A stretch of 64,000 bases of DNA, from contig NZ_JAOQNG010000010.1 of the NCBI RefSeq assembly GCF_025961225.1, forward strand, positions 424,501 to 488,500. The letters are read 5' to 3'. Positions within the stretch are counted from its first letter, which is position 1. Every line of letters starts with the position of its first letter. The stretch comes from Azospirillum canadense (GTDB lineage: Bacteria > Pseudomonadota > Alphaproteobacteria > Azospirillales > Azospirillaceae). The position numbers and the translations under genes are program-made. The notes beneath the pieces are model-generated. The model saw only the letters and a program-made list of their open reading frames with translations, had not been told where the DNA came from and did no database searches. Shown piece by piece: positions 33,196 to 41,237 of this stretch.

Positions 33196-33771
33196 ATGGT
33201 GCGGGGGCGCTCGATGGGCGAGGGGATGGTGATTCGGGATGCGCGTCCGTCGGACGCCGTGGGGATTGCCAAGGTCCATGTCGCCAGTTGGCGGGAAACC
33301 TACCCAGGGCTGGTGCCGGACACCTACCTCGTGAACTTGTCGGAGGCCGCCGCCGCCATGCGCTGGCACAACGCGGTGCAGGCGCACGGCAAGGGGCAGG
33401 GCGCCCTGGTCGTGGTCGACGACATGGACAAGGTCGTCGGATTCGCCACCTACGGCGGGCGCCGGGTGCCCGTGGAAGGGTATGAGGGGGAATTCTACGC
33501 GCTCTACCTGTTGGAGGAGGCGAAGGGCCAGGGAATCGGCCGGCGGCTGATGGCCCACATGGCCGAACGGCTGCTGGAGGGCGGCAAGCGCAACGCCGTG
33601 GTCTGGTGCCTGCGCGACAACCCGTCGCGCTGGTTCTACGAAAGGCTGGGCGGCGTGCGGGTCGCGGAGCGGCCGATCAAGTTCGCCGGGGCCGATCTGG
33701 TGGAAATCGCCTATGGTTGGCAGGATTTGACGCCTCTTGCACGCTTGTCCGCAGGGCCTGAAATGCGGTAG
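33196..33771 (+). CDS. GNAT-family acetyltransferase
   Basis: The product has 191 residues. It starts with the family pattern IRDARPSDAVGIAKVHVASWRETYPGLVP and has motif A LLEEAKGQGIGRRLM. This N-terminal AKVHVASWRETY pattern is common in GNAT proteins of the RimI-like group. AGAGAGG upstream supports ATG 33196. guaA follows 34 bases later and may be cotranscribed. Substrate unknown. Confidence 0.88.
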   Translation: MVRGRSMGEGMVIRDARPSDAVGIAKVHVASWRETYPGLVPDTYLVNLSEAAAAMRWHNAVQAHGKGQGALVVVDDMDKVVGFATYGGRRVPVEGYEGEFYALYLLEEAKGQGIGRRLMAHMAERLLEGGKRNAVVWCLRDNPSRWFYERLGGVRVAERPIKFAGADLVEIAYGWQDLTPLARLSAGPEMR

Positions 33772-33805
33772 TCAGGGGCTTGATCCCCCGCATCAGGTTG
33801 TCTCC

Positions 33806-35356
33806 ATGTCCGCCGAGCGCGTTCTCATCCTCGATTTCGGGTCTCAGGTGACCCAGCTCATCGCCCGCCGCGTCCGCGAGTCCGGCGTGTACTGCGAGAT
33901 CCATCCCTTCAGCATGAGCGAGGATCGGATCCGCGACTACGCGCCCAAGGCCATCATCCTGTCGGGCAGCCCGGCCTCGGTCACCGAGGAGAACGGGCCG
34001 CGCGCGCCGGAAGCGGTCTTCACCCTGGGCGTCCCGGTGCTGGGCATCTGCTATGGCCAGCAGACCATGTGCCACCAACTGGGCGGCACCGTCTCCGGCT
34101 CCGACCACCGGGAGTTCGGGCGCGCCTTCATCGAGGTGAAGCAGACCTGCGCGCTGTTCGACGGGCTGTGGGACGTGGGTGCGCGCGAGCAGGTGTGGAT
34201 GAGCCACGGCGACCGCGTCACCGCTCTGCCCGACGGCTTCCAGGCGGTGGCGGTCAGCGACGGCGCGCCCTTCGCGGCCATCGCCGACGACGCCCGCCAG
34301 TTCTACGGCGTGCAGTTCCACCCGGAGGTCGTGCACACCCCGCACGGCGCGCAGCTGCTGGCGAATTTCGTGCACCGCGTCGCCGGCCTGAAGGGCGATT
34401 GGACCATGGCCGCCTTCAAGCAGCAGGCCATCGAAAAGATCCGCGCCCAGGTCGGCAAGGGGAAGGTGATCTGCGGCCTGTCCGGCGGCGTCGATTCCTC
34501 GGTCGCGGCCGTGCTGATCCACGAGGCCATCGGCGACCAGCTGACCTGCATCTTCGTCGACACCGGCCTGATGCGCGCCGGCGAGGCGGACGAGGTCGTG
34601 ACCCTGTTCCGCGACCACTACAACATCCCGCTGGTCCACCGGAAGGCGTCGGACCTGTTCCTGGGCAAGCTGGCCGGCGTCACCGACCCGGAGCAGAAGC
34701 GCAAGATCATCGGCGGCCTGTTCATCGAGGTGTTCGACGAGGAGAGCGCCAAGGTCGGCGGGGCGGAGTTCCTGGCCCAGGGCACGCTGTACCCCGACGT
34801 GATCGAGAGCGTGTCCTTCACCGGCGGCCCGTCGGTCACCATCAAGTCGCACCACAACGTCGGCGGCCTGCCGGAGCGCATGAAGCTGAAGCTGGTGGAG
34901 CCGCTGCGCGAGCTGTTCAAGGACGAGGTCCGCGCGCTCGGCCGCGAGCTTGGCCTGCCGCCCGCCTTCATCGGCCGCCACCCGTTCCCCGGCCCGGGCC
35001 TGGCCATCCGCGTGCCCGGCGAGATCACCCCGGAGAAGCTGGACATCCTGCGCAAGGCCGACACGGTCTACCTGGAGGAAATCCGCAACGCCGGCCTCTA
35101 CGACGCGATCTGGCAGGCCTTCGCGGTGCTGCTGCCGGTGCGCACCGTGGGCGTGATGGGCGACGGGCGTACGTATGACCACGTCCTGGCGCTGCGCGCG
35201 GTGACCTCCACCGACGGCATGACCGCCGACTGGTACCCGTTCCCGCACGACTTCCTGGCGCGCGTGTCGAACCGCATCGTCAACGAGGTGCGCGGCGTCA
35301 ACCGCGTCGTCTACGACATCACCTCGAAGCCGCCCGGCACGATCGAGTGGGAGTGA
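33806..35356 (+). CDS. guaA: GMP synthase (glutamine-hydrolysing)
   Basis: The product has 516 residues, the normal length. The class I glutamine amidotransferase domain has catalytic Cys82 (GICYGQQ) and the His-Glu pair in QFHPEV. The ATP pyrophosphatase domain has the P-loop GLSGGVDSSV. The C-terminal dimerisation domain ends in SKPPGTIEWE. It converts XMP to GMP using glutamine and ATP, completing the pathway begun by guaB. A terminator-like hairpin follows. Confidence 0.97.
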   Translation: MSAERVLILDFGSQVTQLIARRVRESGVYCEIHPFSMSEDRIRDYAPKAIILSGSPASVTEENGPRAPEAVFTLGVPVLGICYGQQTMCHQLGGTVSGSDHREFGRAFIEVKQTCALFDGLWDVGAREQVWMSHGDRVTALPDGFQAVAVSDGAPFAAIADDARQFYGVQFHPEVVHTPHGAQLLANFVHRVAGLKGDWTMAAFKQQAIEKIRAQVGKGKVICGLSGGVDSSVAAVLIHEAIGDQLTCIFVDTGLMRAGEADEVVTLFRDHYNIPLVHRKASDLFLGKLAGVTDPEQKRKIIGGLFIEVFDEESAKVGGAEFLAQGTLYPDVIESVSFTGGPSVTIKSHHNVGGLPERMKLKLVEPLRELFKDEVRALGRELGLPPAFIGRHPFPGPGLAIRVPGEITPEKLDILRKADTVYLEEIRNAGLYDAIWQAFAVLLPVRTVGVMGDGRTYDHVLALRAVTSTDGMTADWYPFPHDFLARVSNRIVNEVRGVNRVVYDITSKPPGTIEWE

Positions 35357-35706
35357 AGAAGGCTTTTTCCGGCGGGCGCGGGATGCGCGCGGCGCTGGAT
35401 AGCCCTTGAATCGTTCGTCCAAATAAATCGTTCGTCCAGACAGCCCCTCTTCCCACCGCGGGAGGGGGGCTGCTTGTTTCCGCCTTGAAACGGCTGTGCC
35501 GGCCGTCCCGTTCCCGATTCGGCGTTTCCGAACAGCTTTTCTCCGCCTGGAAGGCGCAGAAAGAGCGCGTCGGCGATCCCTGGGCTGTAAAAATGCGACA
35601 CAGGCCTGTTTCTTTCGAGTAACACGGGCCGTCACTCCTCTTTGAGAATCCTGATCCGGCCCGAAAGTGGTTATGCTGGTATGCCTTTGGAAAGGAGACC
35701 AGCGCC
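35357..35706. other. Intergenic region with direct repeat
   Basis: Besides the terminator at 35441-35472 it holds a 13-bp direct repeat AATCGTTCGTCCA at 35409-35421 and 35426-35438. The last 60 bases, with GGAAAGGAG before the next ATG, form the leader of the XRE-type gene. No frame has coding character. Confidence 0.5.
35441..35472 (+). terminator. Terminator of guaA
   Basis: A 13-bp stem with two G-T pairs (35441-35453 with 35460-35472) has a 6-base loop. CTTGTTTCC follows. It lies 85 bases after the guaA stop. Confidence 0.6.
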
Positions 35707-36312
35707 ATGGAGGCGCATGAATGGCCGCACATCGTCCGCGCGCTGCGTGAATTGCACGGGGTCACCCCGGCGCAGTTCGCCATCATGATGGCGACAACGG
35801 AGGAGGTGGTTGGGCGCTGGGAATCCGGAATGAACATTCCGAGCCCGCGCGAACAGGCCCTCTTGCGCGACATGCTCACCGGCCATTACCGGCAGCACCC
35901 GACCTTCGTCGGCATCCAGGCCATGGTCCGGAGCATGGGGGAGAAATGCACGCTCTACACGCCGGGCATGATCGTCCACACCATCTCCCCGCTCCTGGAG
36001 GGCTGGCTGCGGCAGCACCGGCTCGATCTGGTCGGGACGTCGATCCTGCGCCGGCTGGACGGCCTCTCGCTTGAGATGATGGAGCGCTACGCGCTGTCCA
36101 TGCTGAACGGCAACAGCGATGTGCTGTCGCTGTCCTACAAGGACCGGGCCGTCGCCTGCCGGCGCACCGTGCTGCAACGGCGCATGAGCGTCGTTCCCAT
36201 GGACGGCTTCCGCGTGATCGTGCTGATCGACCAGCCGATCTACACGGACGACGGGGAGGGCATGCCGGACACGGACCTGCAGGTCATCACCGCGGACGAC
36301 GTGTGCGATTAG
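35707..36312 (+). CDS. XRE-type helix-turn-helix protein with unknown C-terminal domain
   Basis: The product has 201 residues. Residues about 8-58 form a helix-turn-helix of the XRE kind (LHGVTPAQFAIMMATTEEVVGRWESGMNIPS). The C-terminal part (about 65-200) ends in a strand-rich module (VVPMDGFRVIVLIDQPIY) that may bind a ligand or fold like a PAS domain. I do not recognise that part. The gene has a strong ribosome binding site. Its stop overlaps by four bases the stop of the convergent REC-kinase gene. Confidence 0.8.
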   Translation: MEAHEWPHIVRALRELHGVTPAQFAIMMATTEEVVGRWESGMNIPSPREQALLRDMLTGHYRQHPTFVGIQAMVRSMGEKCTLYTPGMIVHTISPLLEGWLRQHRLDLVGTSILRRLDGLSLEMMERYALSMLNGNSDVLSLSYKDRAVACRRTVLQRRMSVVPMDGFRVIVLIDQPIYTDDGEGMPDTDLQVITADDVCD

Positions 36313-37556
36313 GCGGCGGGCGCCACGAGGCGTGAGGCAGGCAGCAGGATGGTGACGGTGGTGCCTTGGCCGGGCGTGCTGTCGAGGACCACCGCACCGC
36401 CGTGAAGCTCCGCGAAGCGGCGCACGATGGGCAGGCCGAGCCCGATTCCCTCGTGCTTGCGGACCAGCGAGCGTTCGGCCTGGGTGAAGGGGCTGAAGAT
36501 GCGGCCGGCGATGTCCGGCGGAATGCCCGGGCCGTCGTCGGACACGATGATGGCGACCGCGTCGGCGCGCCGCTCGATGCGGGCGCCGACCCGCCCGCCG
36601 GGGTGGCTGAACTTCACCGCGTTGTCGAGCACGCCCATCAGCATCTCGCGCAGGCGGCGGTCGTCCGCACGCAGGGTGACGGGCGATCTGGAGGTGGGTG
36701 GGCCGCCTTGCGGCAGCGAATCGACCGACAGCGCGACACTCTTTGCCTGCGCCTTGGGGGCGAGCAGTGAGAGGCAGCTGTCCAGAAGGTGGGGCAGGTC
36801 GATGTCCGACTCCGACAGCTCGATGCCGCCGGTCGAGGCGCGCGTGTAGTCGAGGATCTTGTTGACCATGGTGAGCAGGGCCTTACCGCTCTCCTCGATC
36901 AGCGTGACGTATTCCTGGCTGTCGCGCTCGCCGAGCCGGTCCTGCCCGTCCTTGGCGAGCACCTCGGCGAATCCGATGATGGAGTTCAGCGGCGTGCGCA
37001 GCTCGTGGCTCATCACCGACAGGAAATCGAGCTTCGCGCGGTCGGCTTGGCGGGCGGCGTCGAGCGCCGCGCTCAATTCGGCGGTGCGTTCCGTTACCCG
37101 CCGTTCCAGCTCCCGGTTCTCCTCGGCGGCGCGGCGGTAGAGCATGCGGATGTCCAGCATGTTGCGGACGCGGTGCAGCAGCTCCCACGCGATGAAGGGC
37201 TTGGTCAGGAAGTCGTTGGCGCCCAGTTCCAGCGACTTGCGCCGGGTCTCCTGGTCGGTGTGGGCGGTCAGGACCAGCACCGGGACGTAGTCGTCGGCGT
37301 GGATGGCCCGCACCCGCTCCATCAGCTCGAACCCGCTCATGTGCGGCATGCGGATGTCGATCAGCAGCAAGTCGAATCGTTCGGCCTCGCACAGGGCGGG
37401 GACCACGCGCGGGTCGGTTTCCCCCCGGACGCCGGTGTAGCCGTCGTGCTTCAGGATTTCGCGCAGCAGCTCGACGTTCGAATGGTTGTCGTCGACGATC
37501 AGGATGGCGGCATCCTTGATTTCCCGCGCGAGGCTCTGGTCGATGCTGCGTGTCAT
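36309..37556 (-). CDS. Receiver-histidine kinase hybrid (REC-HisKA-HATPase)
   Basis: The product has 415 residues and is soluble. The receiver comes first (about 15-135) with the acidic pair VDDN, Asp67 (LIDIRMPHMSG) and TKPF. A coiled coil (about 140-175) leads to HisKA with His184 (MSHELRTPLN) and an HATPase with DDGPGIP and EGIGLGLPIV. Such proteins act downstream of another kinase: phosphorylation of the receiver sets kinase activity. The partner is not encoded nearby. Confidence 0.92.
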   Translation of the reverse strand: MTRSIDQSLAREIKDAAILIVDDNHSNVELLREILKHDGYTGVRGETDPRVVPALCEAERFDLLLIDIRMPHMSGFELMERVRAIHADDYVPVLVLTAHTDQETRRKSLELGANDFLTKPFIAWELLHRVRNMLDIRMLYRRAAEENRELERRVTERTAELSAALDAARQADRAKLDFLSVMSHELRTPLNSIIGFAEVLAKDGQDRLGERDSQEYVTLIEESGKALLTMVNKILDYTRASTGGIELSESDIDLPHLLDSCLSLLAPKAQAKSVALSVDSLPQGGPPTSRSPVTLRADDRRLREMLMGVLDNAVKFSHPGGRVGARIERRADAVAIIVSDDGPGIPPDIAGRIFSPFTQAERSLVRKHEGIGLGLPIVRRFAELHGGAVVLDSTPGQGTTVTILLPASRLVAPAA

Positions 37557-37672
37557 GAAGGCGCTGTCGTTGTCCCGCGGAAGCCCGGTGCCGTTCCACT
37601 GTCCCTCGACGTCGCCGGGCCGGTCCTCCGGTGCCGGCGGGCGGCGGGGAGGGAATAGCCTGGATCCGGGAA

Positions 37673-37704
37673 GGTTAATCCTTCGGAAAGGATTACCTTA
37701 AGGT
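37673..37704. promoter_or_regulatory. Overlapping palindromes upstream of the REC-kinase gene
   Basis: TAATCCTT (37676-37683) and AAGGATTA (37688-37695) are perfect inverted repeats around CGGA. The palindrome ACCTTAAGGT (37695-37704) abuts them. They lie about 120 bases upstream of the kinase start and 100 bases after the holC stop. Confidence 0.4.
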
Positions 37705-37795
37705 CACCATAAATGCCGCGCATTGCAACCAGTTTGTCGGCTCGCGCGAAAACAATCCGCTGATGCAACGGTCGGTGGTGTGGATGCGGTGGCGC

Positions 37796-38245
37796 TCAGG
37801 CGCGCTTTTCCCAGCCGCCGCGGTCGTTCTGTTGCCAGTAGGTCAGCCCGTGGCCGGCGGCCTTGCAGGCCTTCCAGCGGTCGCGCGCGGCCAGGACCGC
37901 CTCCTCGTCGTTGCCGTCGAACAGGTCGCAGACGAGGTCGTAGGAGCCCAGCCGTTCGCTGGTGACGCCGTCGACCAGGACCAGCACGGTGGCGCCGTTG
38001 GGGTTTTCGTCCTCCGCGGTCAGCCAGACTGGCTGCCGTTCGGCGAATCCGTCGCGGGCGCTGCCGTGCGGCAGGAAGGAGGCAGGGTCGTAGGTCCAGA
38101 GATGTTGGTTGAGCGCGTCCACCCGCTCGGGCGAGCCGGCGAGCACGACGGCCCGCCAACTGCGCTCGATCACCTTCTCCAGGATTTTCGGCAACGCCTG
38201 TTCGAGCGTGCGCCGCTGGAGGTGGTAGAAGCGGATCTCGGTCAA
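37796..38245 (-). CDS. holC: DNA polymerase III chi subunit
   Basis: The product has 149 residues. The HolC pattern is clear: TEIRFYHLQRRTLEQALPKILEKVIERSWRA, LNQHLWTYDPASFLPHGSA, PVWLT and LVCDLFDGNDEEAVLAARDRW. Chi links the clamp loader to single-strand binding protein at the replication fork. The likely start is TTG 38245, 6 bases after GAGG that overlaps the pepA stop; no ATG or GTG fits. pepA-holC is a common operon in proteobacteria. Confidence 0.9.
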   Translation of the reverse strand: MTEIRFYHLQRRTLEQALPKILEKVIERSWRAVVLAGSPERVDALNQHLWTYDPASFLPHGSARDGFAERQPVWLTAEDENPNGATVLVLVDGVTSERLGSYDLVCDLFDGNDEEAVLAARDRWKACKAAGHGLTYWQQNDRGGWEKRA

Positions 38246-38253
38246 CGACAACC

Positions 38254-39753
38254 TCAGCCTTCGTGATGATCGGCCACGAAGCGGTCGAGCAGGCGCACGC
38301 CGAAGCCCGTGCCGCCCTTCGGCACCGTGGCGCTGTCCTTCTTCGACCAAGCGACGCCGGCGATGTCGATGTGCGCCCAGGGCACGTCGTTGACGAAGCG
38401 CTTCAGGAACTGCGCGCCGATGATGCTGCCGGCCCCGCGGCCCGACCCGACGTTCTTCATGTCGGCGATGTCGGAGTTGATGTCCTTGTCGTAGGCGTCG
38501 CCCATGGGCAGGCGCCACAGCGGCTCGCCCACCGCCGTGCCGGCGGCCAGCAGCCCGTCGGCCAGCGCGTCGTCGGTGGCGAACAGGCCAGCGTGCTCGT
38601 GGCCCAGCGCGATGATGACGGCGCCGGTCAGGGTGGCGAGGTCGACCATCAGGCGCGGCTTGAAGCTCTCCTGCGCGTACCACAGGCAGTCGGCCAGGAC
38701 GAGGCGCCCCTCCGCGTCGGTGTTGATGACCTCGATGGTCTGGCCGGACATGGAAGTGACGACGTCACCGGGCCGCTGCGCGGTGCCGGACGGCATGTTC
38801 TCCACAAGGCCGACGATGCCAACCGCGTTCACCTTCGCCTTACGGGCGGCCAGCGCGCGCATGGTGCCGATGACCACGGCCGCACCGCCCATGTCCCACT
38901 TCATGTCCTCCATGCCGGCCGCCGGCTTGATGGAGATGCCGCCGGTGTCGAAGGTGACGCCCTTGCCGATGAACGCGACGGGGCGGCGGTCCTCCGCGTC
39001 CGGGGCGCCGTTCCAGCGCATGACGACGACGCGCGGCTCGTAGGCGCTGCCCTGGGCGACGCCGATCAGCGCGCCCATGCCGAGCTTCTTCAGCTTCTTG
39101 AGGTCGAGCACCTCGACCTCGACGCCGACCTCGGCCAGGTCCTTGCAGCGCTCCGCCAGACTTTCGGGGTGCAGGACGTTGGCGGGCTCCGACACCAGGT
39201 CGCGGGTGAAGGCGACGGAGTCGGCCAGCCCCTCCAGCCGGCCGTAGGCGCGCTTGGCGGCGTCGGCGTCGGCGGTCAGCACGTTGACCCGCTTCAGGGA
39301 CGGCTTGGCATCCTTCTTCTCGGTCGTGCGGTACTTGTCGAACTTGTAGGAGCGCAGGCGGCCGCCGAAGGCCAGTTCCGCCGCCGCGTCGGCCGGGACG
39401 ACGCCGGCGCCGGCCGGCAGGTCGAGCAGCACGGACACCTCGCTCTCGCCCGACTTGTCGAGTGCCGCGACCAGGGCGCCGCCGGCGGCCTGGAGGGCGG
39501 CGTCGCCCACCTCCTCCGGCTTGCCCAGCCCGACCAGCAGGATGCGGTCCAGCTCGACACCGGCGGGGGCGAGGATGGCGAGCGTCTCCTCCTTCTTGCC
39601 GGTGAACCGGCTCGCCTTCATGGCGCGGGTCAGCGCTCCGCCGGTCTTCTGGTCCAGATCCTGGCCGGCGGCGCCGAGCGTCCGCTCGTTGGCAACGGTG
39701 ACGGCGACGGTGCCGGATTTGGGGAGCGACGGCTTGGCAAAGGCGAACTTCAT
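38254..39753 (-). CDS. pepA: Leucyl aminopeptidase
   Basis: The product has 499 residues, the normal length. The M17 catalytic domain shows VAFIGKGVTFDTGGISIKP with metal ligands Lys and Asp, and the signature NTDAEGRLVLADCL. It removes N-terminal residues from peptides using two metal ions; the E. coli protein also binds DNA. GAGAGGA precedes the ATG. It is the first gene of an operon with holC and is divergent from lptG. Confidence 0.96.
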   Translation of the reverse strand: MKFAFAKPSLPKSGTVAVTVANERTLGAAGQDLDQKTGGALTRAMKASRFTGKKEETLAILAPAGVELDRILLVGLGKPEEVGDAALQAAGGALVAALDKSGESEVSVLLDLPAGAGVVPADAAAELAFGGRLRSYKFDKYRTTEKKDAKPSLKRVNVLTADADAAKRAYGRLEGLADSVAFTRDLVSEPANVLHPESLAERCKDLAEVGVEVEVLDLKKLKKLGMGALIGVAQGSAYEPRVVVMRWNGAPDAEDRRPVAFIGKGVTFDTGGISIKPAAGMEDMKWDMGGAAVVIGTMRALAARKAKVNAVGIVGLVENMPSGTAQRPGDVVTSMSGQTIEVINTDAEGRLVLADCLWYAQESFKPRLMVDLATLTGAVIIALGHEHAGLFATDDALADGLLAAGTAVGEPLWRLPMGDAYDKDINSDIADMKNVGSGRGAGSIIGAQFLKRFVNDVPWAHIDIAGVAWSKKDSATVPKGGTGFGVRLLDRFVADHHEG

Positions 39754-39980
39754 CGAGTCCTCTCGGCTGGAACGCCCGGCGCCCAGAACATCTGGCCCGC
39801 GCCGGGAAGGGTGGGATCGATCAGCAACCTCCTTGCGATAAAGACCTTCCCAGGCGCCCTGTCAAGGCGCGGGCCAGTTGTTTCCTGCGCCGGTCCGCAG
39901 TACATAGCCCCGGCGGCGCCGCGGTCATCGCACCGGCCGGGGCGCCATTCGCCCGTTCATCGGCCGGGGAGGCCGGCGCC

Positions 39981-41075
39981 ATGTACTCATCCGCCACGCT
40001 GTCGCGCTACATCGGGCGCCAGTTCGTCACTTGGTTCGTACTGCTGCTGCTGATCCTGTTGTCGATCATCCTGCTGCTCGACGTCGTGGAGCTGCTGCGC
40101 CGCGCCGGCAGCAAGCCGGACATCACGCTGGGCCTGATCGTCGAAATGGCCCTGATGAAGCTGCCGGAGATCGGGCAGCAGATCTTCCCCTTCGTGATCC
40201 TGTTCAGCGGCATGTTCACTTTCTGGCGGCTGACGCGCAGCGCGGAGCTGGTGGTGGCGCGTGCGGTCGGCGTATCGGCGTGGCAGTTCCTGATGCCTGT
40301 GCTGATCGCCGCGGCGCTGATCGGTGCCGTGAAGGTGACGTTGATCAACCCGGTCGGCGCGGTCTTCATCGCCAAGTACAACCAGATGCAGGACCGTTAC
40401 CTGAAGCTTCGCGCCAGCAGCTTCGACGTGTCGCGCAGCGGCTTGTGGCTGCGCCAGCAGGGCGAGCGGGAGCAGTATTTCATCCACGCGGACCTGATCA
40501 ACCCACAGACCTTCGAAATGTCGCAGGTGATCGTCCTGCGCTTCGACGGCGACATGAAGTACCTCGGCCGCGTGGACGCGCCGACCGCCGTGCTGCAGGC
40601 CCGCCAGCTGGAGTTGAAGAGCGCCACGATCAACGAGGGCAAGAAGGAATCGGAGACGGTCCCGACCTACACCGTCCCGACGGAGCTGGACCGGGCGACC
40701 ATCGAGGAGAGCTTCGCCTCGCCCGAGACGATTTCCTTCTGGCAGCTGCCGCGCTTCATCCAGACGCTGGAGGCGACCGGATTCCCGGCGACGCGGCACC
40801 GGCTGCACTACCAGTCGCTGTTGTCACAGCCGCTTCTTTACGTCGCGATGGTGCTGTTCGCCGCCGCCTTCTCCCTGCGGCTGCCGCGCCGGGGCGGGAC
40901 CATGGCCATGGTGACCGGCGGCGTGCTGACCGGATTTGTGCTGTTCGTGGCGTCCGACGTCATCCGCACCTTCGGCATTTCGGAAACGATCCCGCTGGCC
41001 ATGGCGGCCTGGAGCCCGGCGGCGGTCAGCCTGCTGCTGGGCATCGCCGCGCTGTTGCATCTGGAAGACGGCTGA
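39981..41075 (+). CDS. lptG: LPS export permease LptG (YjgQ family)
   Basis: The product has 364 residues. It has the LptF/LptG layout: transmembrane segments near 16-36, 55-80 and 100-120, a periplasmic domain at about 125-265, and three more membrane segments at about 275-360. The stretch FWQLPRFIQTLEATGFPATRHRLHYQSLLSQPLLYVAMVL is more like LptG than LptF. It moves LPS from the inner membrane to the Lpt bridge with LptF and LptB. lptF and lptD, the usual neighbours, are absent here. Confidence 0.88.
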   Translation: MYSSATLSRYIGRQFVTWFVLLLLILLSIILLLDVVELLRRAGSKPDITLGLIVEMALMKLPEIGQQIFPFVILFSGMFTFWRLTRSAELVVARAVGVSAWQFLMPVLIAAALIGAVKVTLINPVGAVFIAKYNQMQDRYLKLRASSFDVSRSGLWLRQQGEREQYFIHADLINPQTFEMSQVIVLRFDGDMKYLGRVDAPTAVLQARQLELKSATINEGKKESETVPTYTVPTELDRATIEESFASPETISFWQLPRFIQTLEATGFPATRHRLHYQSLLSQPLLYVAMVLFAAAFSLRLPRRGGTMAMVTGGVLTGFVLFVASDVIRTFGISETIPLAMAAWSPAAVSLLLGIAALLHLEDG

Positions 41076-41120
41076 GGCCGGCCTTCCGACTCGAGGCGGC
41101 GCAGGGAAAAGTCGGGGCGG

Positions 41121-41140
41121 CGGGGCGGGCGCCCCGTCTT
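41121..41140 (+). terminator. Hairpin after lptG
   Basis: CGGGGC and GCCCCG form a 6-bp stem (41121-41126 with 41131-41136), followed by TCTTT. It separates lptG from surA. Confidence 0.5.
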
Positions 41141-41237
41141 TGGCCACAATTCCGTTCCACTCTCGCGTCCACGATTCCGTTTACACGCGCGTGGTCGGGC
41201 CGTATTAAACGGCAACCACCTCTGGAGCTGGAGCACC

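Noticed and set aside
33677..35635. Open frame of 652 codons antisense to guaA
   Set aside because: guaA has all catalytic motifs; the antisense product is low-complexity.
38246..38683. Upstream extension of holC into pepA
   Set aside because: It reads pepA out of frame. TTG 38245 with its ribosome binding site fits HolC.
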